From Thoreauomyces humboldtii (lineage: Eukaryota > Chytridiomycota > Chytridiomycetes > Spizellomycetales > Powellomycetaceae), in the NCBI GenBank assembly GCA_027596035.1, contig JADGJA010000753.1, positions 1 to 11,222 of the forward strand: a DNA stretch of 11,222 nt, written 5' to 3'. Below, piece by piece: positions 1 through 8,836 of this stretch. The notes under the pieces were generated by a model. That model was not told the DNA's origin. It did no database searches and worked only from the letters and a program-made list of their open reading frames with translations. The translations under genes were made by a program, and so were the position numbers. Within the stretch, counting starts at the first letter, position 1. Every line of letters begins with the position of its first letter.

Positions 1-232
1 ATCGATTCCCGTGACCAGTTCGGCTTCGAGCGCAGGAACGCCCTCCAGGACCCCTTCTCCGTGTATCGTTGCCACACTATCATGAGTAAGCTTATTGTGG
101 CGAGGAAGCATTTGCACTACATCGCTTAACTGATTTACTCTCCTCTCAGACTGTGCCAGGACTTGCCCGAAGGGTCTCAACCCCGGAATTGCCATCGCGA
201 ACATCAAGAAGGACATGGCCCTTGAGGGATAG
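1..232 (+). CDS. SDH2: Succinate dehydrogenase iron-sulfur subunit, C-terminal part (5' end outside window)
   Basis: This is the 3' end of the iron-sulfur subunit of mitochondrial complex II. The subunit passes electrons from the flavoprotein SDH1 through its Fe-S clusters to ubiquinone at the matrix face of the inner membrane. Exon 1 is 1-85 and the last exon is 150-232 (stop TAG 230-232). The intron, 86-149, runs from GTAAGC to CTCTCAG, and an AAC codon is split across it. Exon 1 ends with [11 protein letters not shown] and exon 2 continues [13 protein letters not shown]. Together these give the C-x5-C-x3-CPKGLNP block that carries the last cysteines for the 3Fe-4S and 4Fe-4S clusters, followed by the usual short IKK-containing tail. 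The visible part is intact. The N-terminal 2Fe-2S domain and targeting peptide lie to the left of the window. It is convergent with the minus-strand glycosyltransferase. Assignment is near certain from the motif. Confidence 0.95.
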
Positions 233-556
233 ACCATTCAGATGTGTCAGGGTTTCCTTCTGTTCTTTTTTCTTCCTATCCTTGTCTCATCACTGTATTC
301 CCCCCCTCGACTCGATTAATCATAAAAGGAAGTCTTGCAACTGCTGGACCATGCTCAAGTCAAGAAGGTGGGTGCGTTGCTCCGCAGCATACCAAATCGT
401 GTGTGAGTTGTCGAAGTTTTCCAACTTTCCTCTGAGCACCAAAAACCGCCATAGGTTCTGGCAAGCCTCCAAGGAACGGTGCACCAGCCGATGGTTGAGA
501 TCGACAGGCCTGCTGCTCGGTTATCAGGTACCAGAATATGAGCGAAAGTGTGCATG
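233..556. other. Intergenic stretch between two convergent gene ends
   Basis: This 324-base stretch separates the SDH2 stop from the stop of the minus-strand glycosyltransferase, so it should hold both 3' UTRs. Open frames here are short, show no family motif and look like chance. I see no RNA gene and no repeat. Confidence 0.6.
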
Positions 557-2024
557 CTATTGTTCCTGGACTTCCCCCACAATGTCTCTGTACGTATAAA
601 GCAGATCGTTGACTGCCAGGCCAATGCCAAAATCCTCCACCGCTATGCTCCTCGCCCTGGTCCTCGCTTCCCCGTCTCTCCAGCAATACAACACGCGTTC
701 CACGAACCCCTCGGCATCTCCTTCGTCGAACATCCAATCGCGTATCCTTCCGTACACGACCTTGAATGCACCCTCGCTGACTACAACCGCAGGTGTCCCA
801 CACGCCAACGCTTCTGCCACCGTGAAGCCGAACGTCTCGGATGCCGAGGCCGACACGAACAGGTCGGCGGCCGCGTAGCATTGGGCCACCATGGGCTCGC
901 TGGCTATCATGCCGGTGAAGATGATCCGATGGAGAGCTGTAGAAGGGGCAGAAGCCTCCGCGGTAGAGTGTACAGAGTGATGCCCGACCGTCTCCCGCGC
1001 GAGCTCCTCCAAAGCGTAGGTCGAGGGGCCGTCTCCGATGACGACCAGGGTGGCGGCCGACAGCGATGGATGGGACATGCATCTAATCAGGAATTGCACG
1101 TTCTTTTCTGGTGCAAGACGTCCGACGTAGACGAGGACTGGTCCTGTCGTGCTTCCTCCCGCGCACGCATCGTCGTGCGTGACTACGTTAAGGTGGCTGT
1201 CGAGAACCGACAGCGCCCGCCCCAGCCTTAGAAGCACCTCGTCCATGTTGCCGCTGGTGCCCATCCGACGAGGTGTGAACACGTCCGTGTCCAAGCCGCT
1301 CTTCATGTAGTGCACCCGGTTGGCGTACCTCGCCACGATCGAGTCGGCAGCTGCTGAAGGTACCCCTACGGCTTCCGCGAAGAAAATCAGGGGGATGAAG
1401 TAGAGGAAGGTATATATGACGTGTAGGAAATCCCCCATCAGGCGGTGCCAGACTGTCCGGTTGTAAAAGTAAGCTTCCTTGTAGTACTCCATGAGGCAGT
1501 GGTACGAAACATAGATCTGTTTTGGAAAACAGCTGAGGTTAGGCAGGTCATCTCCTTGTCGACGTCCGCCGAGAGCGCCCGGACGTACCTTCACCCCGCG
1601 CAACTTGAAAAGAGGTGCCAGGGGTACAAAGGAGAGACATAATGGAGATACCATATGCACCAGGTTGTAAGGCATTTTGGAGAATGGGTTCATGAGCTGG
1701 CAGAGTAGCCCCAAAGGCGGAATGATGAACATCCTAAGAACGGTCCTCAATATTGCTGAGAACCAGATGCAAGGAATACACCCGAGTAGCTTCTCACCTT
1801 TGATCAAGGTAGAATGGATTTCGAACCGAAGGGACGACGATGTCGCATTCTGAACCGGATATGGACGCAATCGTCACGACATGGCCCGCATCTTTGTACC
1901 CTTTTGTGAGGTTCTTGAACCGATTGGCGATTCCCGAGACGTATGGAGGAAGATACTCCGTAGCGATGAGAATGCGTAGGGACCTCGTCTGCGAAGGTAG
2001 AAGAGGCTCCTCAGTAGGCTTCAT
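557..2024 (-). CDS. GT4-family glycosyltransferase, SQD2-like (three exons)
   Basis: This is a complete GT-B fold glycosyltransferase of family GT4, about 443 residues, likely transferring a sugar from a nucleotide-sugar donor to a lipid or glycan. Exons on the minus strand are 2024-1798, 1733-1589 and 1516-557. Intron 1 (1797-1734, GTGAGA..TTAG) restores the frame. Intron 2 (1588-1517, GTACGT..ACAG, with CTAAC before the acceptor) is 72 nt with no stop, and is called because its 24 residues interrupt an otherwise smooth GVK|IYVSYH join. The start at 2024 places MKPTEEP before the first Rossmann strand (LRILIATEYLPPYVSG, about residues 16-31). An in-frame upstream ATG at 2120 is possible. Visible motifs are YVSG.ANRF near 28-36, SYH at 128-130, GLDTDVFTP at 198-206, GRLAPEKN at 256-263, GDGP at 285-288, and the donor-site EX7E pair E351/E359 in SETFGFTVAEALACGTP. 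The order and the YVSG..NRF..N block resemble plant SQD2 sulfoquinovosyltransferase. The true acceptor and donor are unknown, so no symbol is given. Residues 152-175 are hydrophobic and may attach to a membrane. Confidence 0.87.
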
Positions 2025-2210
2025 CGTCGTTCCGAACTGAGTGATGATTGTTGTCGCTTTAGATATTGACTGTAAGGACGACAAGACCAACAACTTCCGC
2101 CTGCATGGTATGCACTTCATAGTCTCGGCACATGATGCTTCTCACCCTCACAATGGGACACATGTCCTCGTTCCAGAGGTCCCTCCTTGGTTGTGTTGCC
2201 TATATGATTG
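2025..2210. promoter_or_regulatory. Upstream region of the minus-strand glycosyltransferase
   Basis: This stretch lies between the glycosyltransferase start (2024) and the last stop of the homoserine dehydrogenase relic (2211). It must hold the glycosyltransferase 5' UTR and core promoter. I see no clear TATA box. An open frame runs into it as far as an ATG at 2120 in the glycosyltransferase frame. The family-like sequence begins only after residue 15 of the shorter start. Confidence 0.4.
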
Positions 2211-3033
2211 TCATATACGGAAATTGCGATTGTTCTGCTCTGTCGATTCGATAGCGTAGCAACAGGCCCATCGTGTGCCCGGAGAGGCTAGCACTTTGAG
2301 AACAGCTGTTTCCTTGCATTCACAGAGTAACGTGAAGCCATCATCCTTAGTGGATGAGAAGGAAGGTGCAGATCTGGACGGAGACAGTGTTGAGAAGTTG
2401 TTGAAGACGTAAGACAGCGTTTCGGACAAGATGCGGACGATTTCATCCGAGAAGATCTTTCAGTGTGCGTAGCAAGGGAAGTCCGCTCTATAAGGGCTTC
2501 GTGCTAGCAAGACGTAAGCGCAATCGCTCGAGCCTGCACCGGCCCCATCCCCCCTCTCCACGCCCGACTCGTCCGCTCCCTTCAAACTCAAGCCTAACAT
2601 CTTACCCCGTACCACTCACCCAACAGTGCTTTCATGATAAACGTCGACGTGGCCTTCCTTTGCAGCATGTTTGAGGTTGTCCCACTGTTCTTGCGTTTCA
2701 CTGAAAGCCTTTTTGTTCGGCTGACCGCGTCAAGCCGCGTCTCAACCACACCGGACAGTTTGACCTGACAGCCTCTGAGCTAGTGCAGTCTACAGTCACA
2801 CATGGACGGAGAGACACGGCGTGGCTGGCTAAAGCGGTGTGGTCGGGCTTCGTGGAAGACGCGGCCAGAAGGTCTGACCAGGAGGTCGCGGACAGAGCTG
2901 TCTGCGAGAGCCGCATGGACGACCTCGAGTTGGAGATAGCGACGACGCAGAGAAGATGCGGGGAGAGTAAGAGTTGGATGAACTCTGCGGCCGCCGACCC
3001 AGGTTCGATGAAGCCTATGTTGAGTGGAGGCAT
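2211..3033 (-). pseudogene. Decayed homoserine dehydrogenase (HOM6-like), frameshifted and truncated
   Basis: Homoserine dehydrogenase reduces aspartate semialdehyde to homoserine for threonine and methionine synthesis. This minus-strand relic follows the family from the first methionine (3033) in pieces. The first is the N-terminal Rossmann unit MPPLNIGFIEPGSAAAEF, then SWSDLLAASSTKP and CTSSEAV, to about 2727. After a frame change the match continues with PNKKAFSETQEQWDNLKHAA and VYHESTVG, to 2620. A likely intron follows (2619-2486, GTGAGT..AG), then GLPLLRTLKDLL to about 2449. After a second frame change comes DEIVRILSETLSYVFNNFS and DDGFT, to about 2331. Lesions: two of the three glycines of the GxGxxG motif are replaced (EPGSAA where the family has GAGVVG-like residues). 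About 2 nt are missing near 2720-2730. The frame changes again near 2448. The conserved DPRDDLNG and catalytic-lysine part is absent. The open frame beyond 2331, to the stop at 2211, is not clearly homologous; its KVLASPGTRWA part faintly recalls the HPFA region near the family C-terminus. It cannot encode a normal enzyme, so a working copy is presumably elsewhere. Confidence 0.82.
2486..2619 (-). other. Probable relic intron inside the homoserine dehydrogenase pseudogene
   Basis: The homology stops at VYHESTVG immediately before a consensus donor (GTGAGT from 2619 downwards). It resumes with GLPLLRTLKDLL after an AG at 2487-2486. In the family these two blocks are adjacent (TVGAGLP), so the 134 bases between are best read as an intron. 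The acceptor is slightly uncertain, since another AG lies two bases earlier. A surviving intron points to duplication at the DNA level and not to retrotransposition of an mRNA. Confidence 0.6.
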
Positions 3034-3337
3034 GGTACCAGTTCTGAGAGTCACTGGACTGAAGTAATTGTTGGTCGGTTTGGTACAGAATTTTCCTGCA
3101 TCCGGACATGCCGGGACATCTCGAGTGAGTGAGATCAGTCCGCAAAGCCAAACCGCAAACCTTCCTACGCAGACGCTAAATCACAGCAATCTTGACCATA
3201 ACCACACCACGCATAGACCAGGCCATATATACGTAGAGATCATCCGAAAGGGGCCGAGAAGCGTAGGTTTACGATTTGCGAGCTTTTGAAGTCCTCCCTC
3301 ACTACGCGTCCCGATCATCCCGCAATCCGGCGAGCAC
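3034..3337. promoter_or_regulatory. Divergent intergenic region between the pseudogene and the dynein gene
   Basis: This stretch separates the two 5' ends, the minus-strand relic starting at 3033 and the plus-strand dynein light intermediate chain starting at 3338. A TATA-like CATATATA lies at 3224-3231, about 107 bases before the dynein start codon, so it could serve that gene. The region may be a former bidirectional promoter. Nothing coding is supported. Confidence 0.45.
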
Positions 3338-5731
3338 ATGGCACCCCCTCTTGCCAGCAGTTCCAACGGCCCGCCACTAGGGAGACCGACGGGAACCATT
3401 GTCGCTGGAGGTAGCCTTGAAGCGCTGGCATCAGTGACGGAAGGTGCAGGAATCTGGGATTCGATTCTGAAGAGTGTGGCGTCGGCCAGGCAAATCCAGT
3501 CCCGGAATGTCCTGGTGATAGGTATGCTCAGTCCGTTCCCAGACGGATACGCAGGATTCAAAGTTATTAAGCCCTTGATTACAGGGGATGCACGCGCAGG
3601 GAAGTCTACAATTATAAACACCATTCGACAACATAAAGACGCGGTCCCTAGAGTGGAGGCGGCTGGGGAAACGGAACTGGCGCTATCGTATTACTACATG
3701 GAGGTAACAGATGAAGAGAATGAAGGTCGGTCCAGTCGGGTGAGTGTTGGGGCTTCCCCGACACGCCAGTAAGGCTAGTAGCTGCTGACACGCGATCCAC
3801 CCCCTGCGGGGTTTCCTTTCCCTTAGACATCCTTGCACGAGCTGGTCTCTACCATCTGGCGAGCGACACGGCATTCGCCAATCTGTTTCGGTTTGCTCTC
3901 GATGCGGATGCACTGGCTGACTGTCTGGTGGTGATTGTGTTGGATTGGACAAAACCATGGCGGTTCTTACGCACCCTGGAGGACTGGTTGGTCGTTCTGG
4001 AAAGGCAGATCAAATCCTTAGCTACGAAAGAAGGCTTTCAAGAGCTGCAGGAGCAATGTGAGAGAGCTTCTCAAGCGCGAAGCAAAACGTGGCCACCCCT
4101 CTGACGTCGACTTGCCGTGCACAAAGTAGAAGCTCAATGGCGTGCATACCAGGAGCCTGTGGAGAGTTCAGCAAAGATTTCCGATGGGTCCAATCCGGGA
4201 GCTCCTGCATCAGCATCACACAAGCCAGTCATACTACCCCTTGGGCCCGGCACTCTCACGCAAAATCTAGGCATACCCATCGTAGTAGTTGCATCGAAGG
4301 TACGACATGCCGATCTCACTTTTCCTTTGCTGATTACTGAGTGGTCTTCAGTCCGACGCCACCACCACCTTAGAGCGAGACCGCGATTTTCGGGAAGAGC
4401 AATTTGATTTTGTACAGCAAAGTCTCCGGACAACATGTCTGCGATGTGAGTCCGGTAATCACGTTGATTCAAATTCCTGCAAGATTAACCTTATTCCCCC
4501 TTGCAGATGGCGCATCCCTCTTCTACACATCCACGCACCATCCCGATACCTTGGAGAACCTTCGCGCTTACGTGCTGGACCGTCTCCTTGCACCCCGTAT
4601 CTTTGTATCCCCTCAGCTATCAGGAGTGCAATCACTGCCCGCCGCACCGGTCGCTTCGCCCAAGCCTTACGCCAAAAAGGCGCAAGTGGTTGAGAGAGAC
4701 ACGGTATTTGTACCCAGCGGGTGGGATAGCTGGGGAAAAATTCGGGTGCTCCGGGAAGGATTCGATTGCGAGGCCATGGGTGCAGACGCAAGGTCTGATA
4801 CGAAGGGGATCAACGAAGATCCCACGCGACCAACGGCTATATACGAGAGCGTGATCAGGACGCCTGCCGGACGAGAGGTATGTGCGGCGCAAAGGGGCGA
4901 TCACCTCTTGTGTTGCCAATGCTAATGTTTGCACGCAACTAGACCTCCACAATGGAACCTGCCACAAGCGCGGAACAGGAGCAAGCATTCCTTGAACGCC
5001 ATCTTGAGTTGCTGCAAAGTACCGTGTCAGCTTCATCACCTTCCACCTCTGAAGCCTCGAAGCTGCGATCGGCTTCCTCGTCCTCGTCGGCATCCCTTGC
5101 AGCGGCTGCGCCATTGGATGATGTTGCAGCGAAGCTGCAAAAGCTCAGCAGAGCAAAGGTAGTTGCGCAAGGCCGAAATCGGCGTGCTGCTTGGCCCGGC
5201 CTCCTTCTAAATAATTATGTTTTTGCGTTCGTTCTCTCGCAGGAGGCTAGCAGCACGAATCTGGGCGTTCCCGTGCATAGCACGGTAAATCGCGAGCGTC
5301 TCAAATCGGTCAGCGCCGAAATCCCACTTCCGGCCAGCGTCATCTCCTCGAACGCAGTGTCCCGCGCAGCAGGGGCCATCGGTTCGCACAATCTGGCAGC
5401 GCATAGCCAGACTGGCAATCTCTCATCGGCGACCGGAGCTCCGGGAGGCGCTGGGGGTGCAGGGACAGGTCCTCCCGCCAGTCAGAACGAGGTGCTAGCC
5501 AACTTCTTCCAGTCCCTCCTGGCCAAGAAGACGAGCATCCCCGGGGGAAGCGGGGGTTCACCGCCGCCACCGCCGTCTGCCGGCGTTGGAAGTGGAGCCG
5601 CATCATCTACAGGGACCAGTGGTGGTGGTGGTGGTGGTGGTGGTCGCGGGGCAGGCGGAGGCGGTGCAGGGTCATCGCAGTCGCTGCCGAGGCCAAAGAA
5701 GCCGAGCAGCAGCAACCTGGATCCCAATTGA
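3338..5731 (+). CDS. Cytoplasmic dynein light intermediate chain (eight exons)
   Basis: This subunit joins the dynein heavy chain to cargo adaptors for minus-end transport on microtubules. The gene is complete, about 632 residues. Exons: 3338-3521, 3585-3725, 3827-4057, 4127-4299, 4352-4445, 4507-4877, 4943-5158 and 5243-5731. The start is the first ATG of the frame and gives a short low-complexity leader before the conserved WDSIL (40-44). The GTPase-like domain has a P-loop, GDARAGKST (62-70, split by intron 1). It continues with YYYMEVTDEENE (97-108), LDWTKPW (147-153, human DMSKPW), W190 in EAQWRAYQE, LPLGPGTLTQNLGIPIVVV (223-240), SKSDATTTLE (242-251), YGASLFYTS (275-283) and TVFVPSGWD. 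The C-terminal half is disordered and rich in Ser, Gly and Pro. It carries NEVLANFFQSLLAKK (552-566), the family's adaptor-binding amphipathic helix, then a Gly-rich tail with eight GGT-coded glycines (597-604). Intron 2 needs the weak donor GTCGGT (3726) to keep frame. Introns 1 and 7 are multiples of three without stops. Family assignment is certain from the ordered blocks. Confidence 0.95.
5621..5644 (+). repeat. (GGT)8 trinucleotide repeat coding poly-glycine
   Basis: Eight perfect GGT codons lie in the last exon of the dynein light intermediate chain, coding Gly597-604 within a longer glycine-rich tail. They are preceded by a proline run (577-581). As a perfect microsatellite in a disordered tail it is likely to vary in length between strains. 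Confidence 0.9.
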
Positions 5732-5994
5732 GCGCGCTGGGAGCCTTGCGTTGGGAGAGCCTCATGGGGCGCTATTACTTTCGCAAGCTCTTCCTTCTTC
5801 AAGGCGGTGTGCGACCACCCCGTTCCGATAGCTCCATGCATCTGACTTCTCGGAACTTGGTTCCTTGCTAGCAATCTATCCGACTACTGAATCCAGTCCC
5901 TCTCGATCATCGTCCCGGTCAGTCGGTGGCTGTGTCCCTGATGTAATGATGTCTATTCAATGGGAAACTGTGGAACACGGATGTTCTGCTCGGG

Positions 5995-6010
5995 TGACAT
6001 CATGACATCA
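5995..6010 (+). promoter_or_regulatory. Tandem TGACATCA octamers, possible bZIP binding sites
   Basis: TGACATCA occurs twice back to back, differing by one base from the CRE/ATF core TGACGTCA. It lies about 385 bases before the phospholipase D-like start codon. The repeat is seen directly. Binding by an ATF/CREB-type or AP-1-type factor is inference. Confidence 0.35.
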
Positions 6011-6168
6011 CGCCGCATGGAGGTCCCCTTTCCCCACAACAGCTCTTTACTCTCACACATGCCACAGTCCAGTCCCCTAATTACGATACACACACACTGA
6101 ATCATATATAGCCAGATATACACACGGCGCCGCCCCCCGCTGTATTCTGATAAACCTCTGCGACACCT

Positions 6169-6189
6169 TCTCTCTCTCTCTCTCTCTCT
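6169..6189 (+). repeat. (TC)n microsatellite in the leader of the phospholipase D-like gene
   Basis: An uninterrupted TC dinucleotide tract of about ten units sits 205 bases before the start codon at 6394 and downstream of the TATA-like element. Such CT tracts are frequent near fungal transcription starts. Confidence 0.85.
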
Positions 6190-6393
6190 TGCGAAAAAGT
6201 TCTCTCGTCAAGCGCCATTCCGTCCCACGCCACCCTCCTTGCTTCTTCTCGTGGCAGCTGTAACCTCCTTGCACTCTTCAAGCTCCATCCTTCCATCTCC
6301 CGGTCCCTGCCTGAGTTCCCACCTCGGACCGTTCCCTCTGTTCGACCACTTGTTCGTAACCTCGCCACCTCGGCACCACCTCCAGCGTCATCC

Positions 6394-8508
6394 ATGGTCT
6401 CCGAATCCGTCTTCCAGCTCTGCACGAGCAATGTTTCTGTAACCTCAGAGTGGGCAAAGGATACGTCCAAACCCATCAACCAGGTCGTCAAGGAGCTTTA
6501 CGGAAAGTATCCCATCACCACCAAGGAGAATCTCGACTATCCCATTGCCACTCCCGAGGACCTCGAGCGAGCTCGACAGTGCGGGAAATGGGACGGTACA
6601 GAGCCCAGCGAACTGTTCCTTAGGGTAAGGGCGATGGACCGGTTCTGCGTTGACGCCTTCAGTTTAACCAGCTCTCGTCTCAGATGTTCCATGACGTGCT
6701 CCGTACCCTCGACCAGGACCCCTTGGTCGGAGTCGTCTCGCCGTCGCTCATTGGCTCCTCCGGGGTCATGCCGCTCACCATCATCTCGGCGATCCACGAT
6801 GTCATTCGCCACATGGCCAACTTGATAGCCCGCGCCGAGACAGAGGTCTTTCTTGCCACAAACTATTGGCTCTTTTCCGACTCGACCACTTTCATCACTA
6901 ACGCCCTGCGTGAGCTCTCCCGTCGAGCCGGTGAGCGTGGCGCGCGAGTCGTTGTCAAGATCATGTACGACCGAGGGAGCCCGAAGCAAGCCTTCAACCA
7001 GCATCTCGAAGTCTCGGAGAAGGATTGGCTAGCCGCTGCTGTTCGTCTGCCGCCCGCGGCTGAGATCCCAAACATTGATCTCGAGGTGGTCAATTATCAC
7101 CAACCCATTCTGGGAACCTTCCACGCCAAGTTTTTGGTGGTCGATCGTCGCATAGCTTGTATTGGTTCAAACAACATCCAGGACAATGCCAACTTCGAGA
7201 TGCTGACCCACCTCGAGGGCCCGATCGTCGACTCGTTCTACGACATGTGCTTGATCTCGTGGCATAACGCCATGAAACCCCCGCTTCCTCTCGCCGGGAA
7301 GCCCGCTGCTCTTCAAACGTCGACCAGCCTTGATCAGTCCTCTCACGGGGCCATGTTCGATAGCGCGGGCGGGTTCCTCCGCAACGACCTTTTGGCTCGC
7401 AATCCTGGATCAGAACTCGTCAACGAAGAGAAGAGAGAGCGCGTCGGTGAGATGCGTCTGCCTTTGCACACGGCGAAGGACGAACACTACGACGTCGACA
7501 TTGCCAGCGAAGTCATGCGGATCCAGTCCGCCATGACCGCCCGCACCGGCGAGAGCGAGGTCGATGTGATATCCCGACATCTCAACTGGAAGAAGCACGT
7601 GGATCTTAAAGGAGATGCGCCCGAGCCGGAGGCAGGAAACGAGTTCATTCCGTACATTCCCCATCCCGCCCACAAACCGTTCCCGATCGCGATGGTCTGT
7701 CGAAAACCATGGGGCAGTACGTATTCGGCATTTCTGTGTTTTCTTAATGGCCTAGCAGGAGACCTGACACCGCACTTTCTTCTAGCTCCGAACCACAACC
7801 TCGTCAATGTTCCGCAAAATGCAGCTTTCATCAGCGCGCTTCGCAATGCTACACATAACGTCTTCATTCAGACCCCAAACCTGAATGCGAAGCGTCTGAT
7901 TCCGGAGATCATAGCAGCGGTCAAGCGCAAAATCAAAGTGACCTACATCATGTGTCTTGGCTACAACGACTCGGGAGAACTACTTCCCGGACAAAACGGA
8001 ACCAACGAGATGATCGCGAACCAGCTTTACACGAGCATACCTCAGGAGGACAAAAAGTACCTCGACATTTACAACTATGTCGCCAAGGACATGACGCAGC
8101 CCATACATGACGAGAAGAAGGCCAGAAGCTGTCATAGTACGTCCGGCTGGGTCCTGACTTTGTACCTGCCTTTGACTAATCTCGATTGTAAACACAGTCA
8201 AACTGATGATCGTCGATGACCATATCGGGATTTTGGGCAACGGAAACCAGGACACGCAATCGTGGTACCAGTCGCAAGAATCCAACATCATGTTCGACGA
8301 TCCGACCGTCTGCTCGGCATGGCTCGATGGCCTCCGGCGTAACCAGAACACCTTCAAGTACGGCGCCGTGGACAAGGTAGACGGATGTTGGAAGGACAAG
8401 GACGGTAACATGGCCGAGGGATCGATAGGGATTGACCCCGGAATGTTCTCCTCGTTCCGCGGTATGCTGGGCGCTATAGCGCGAGTCCGTGGCACCGGTG
8501 ACTTTTAG
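6394..8508 (+). CDS. Phospholipase D superfamily protein with two HKD motifs (four exons)
   Basis: Members of this family cleave or transfer phosphodiester groups through a phospho-histidine intermediate, with the two HKD motifs forming one active site. The protein is complete, about 641 residues. Exons are 6394-6624, 6684-7716, 7786-8136 and 8198-8508; introns (59, 69 and 61 nt) have GTAAGG or GTACGT donors and AG acceptors. HKD1 is H224-A-K226-x4-D231 followed by GSNN (238-241). HKD2 is H538-I-K540-x4-D545 followed by GNGNQDTQSW. Both catalytic triads are intact. Intron 3 falls just after the codon for H538. Between the motifs lies a long charged segment (about 270-390). There are no PX or PH domains, and the protein is much shorter than Spo14/PLD1-type enzymes. 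It fits the shorter PLD-like proteins of fungi, related at domain level to bacterial PLD and cardiolipin synthase. No signal peptide or membrane helix is evident. The substrate cannot be read from the sequence, so it could be a lipase, a transphosphatidylase or another phosphodiesterase. Confidence 0.93.
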
Positions 8509-8836
8509 ATAGAGACGCTTGGCCGCGAGCGTGATTGTGCATCTTGAATTGTCCGTCCTGGCTTCTCTCCCCATCCCTCAACCACTGTTTCACACGAGTC
8601 TGTACATATTTCGTTGAAAAAAAAGAGGAACACAAAAGAATCCATCATGTTGCTGCCTTCCTATCCTACTGGTCCAGCAGGGTCGATGCCAGCGGGTGCG
8701 GGGGTCACTTGAAGTGGCTCTGCGTCTTCTCGGTCTGCCCGAGGGCCCCTTCACAAACCCACCCTGGTGTCGCAATTGGCGGTCCGCATGTACCCTCCAC
8801 TCAGAATCCAGAGGACGTCGATAACAATGACATTCA

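Larger units (their letters stand above)
5732..6393. promoter_or_regulatory. Dynein 3' region and upstream region of the phospholipase D-like gene
   Basis: No gene is supported in these 662 bases. They hold the 3' UTR of the dynein gene and the promoter and 5' UTR of the next gene on the same strand. In order: two abutting TGACATCA octamers at 5995-6010, a short (AC)n run at 6088-6098, a TATA-like TATATA at 6105-6110, and a (TC)n tract at 6169-6189. The stretch from about 6230 to the start codon is pyrimidine-rich. A pyrimidine-rich leader after a TATA-like element is common in fungal genes and supports initiation somewhere after 6110. Confidence 0.6.

Noticed and set aside
548..1231. Long plus-strand open frame (227 codons)
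   Set aside because: It is antisense to the glycosyltransferase exon 3, has no recognisable domain and arises from codon bias of the real gene.
2637..2760. Plus-strand frame with a hydrophobic MFEVVPLFLRF stretch, first read as a possible exon
   Set aside because: The opposite strand at the same place encodes the family blocks NKKAFSETQEQW and VYHESTVG, which explains the sequence better.
2783..3067. Plus-strand open frame of about 94 codons that looks protein-like
   Set aside because: It is antisense to the N-terminal part of the homoserine dehydrogenase relic, and it has only a GTG start. The conserved blocks are all on the minus strand.
5482..5874. Minus-strand frame with a poly-proline run
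   Set aside because: This is the shadow of the GGT repeat and Gly-rich tail of the dynein gene.
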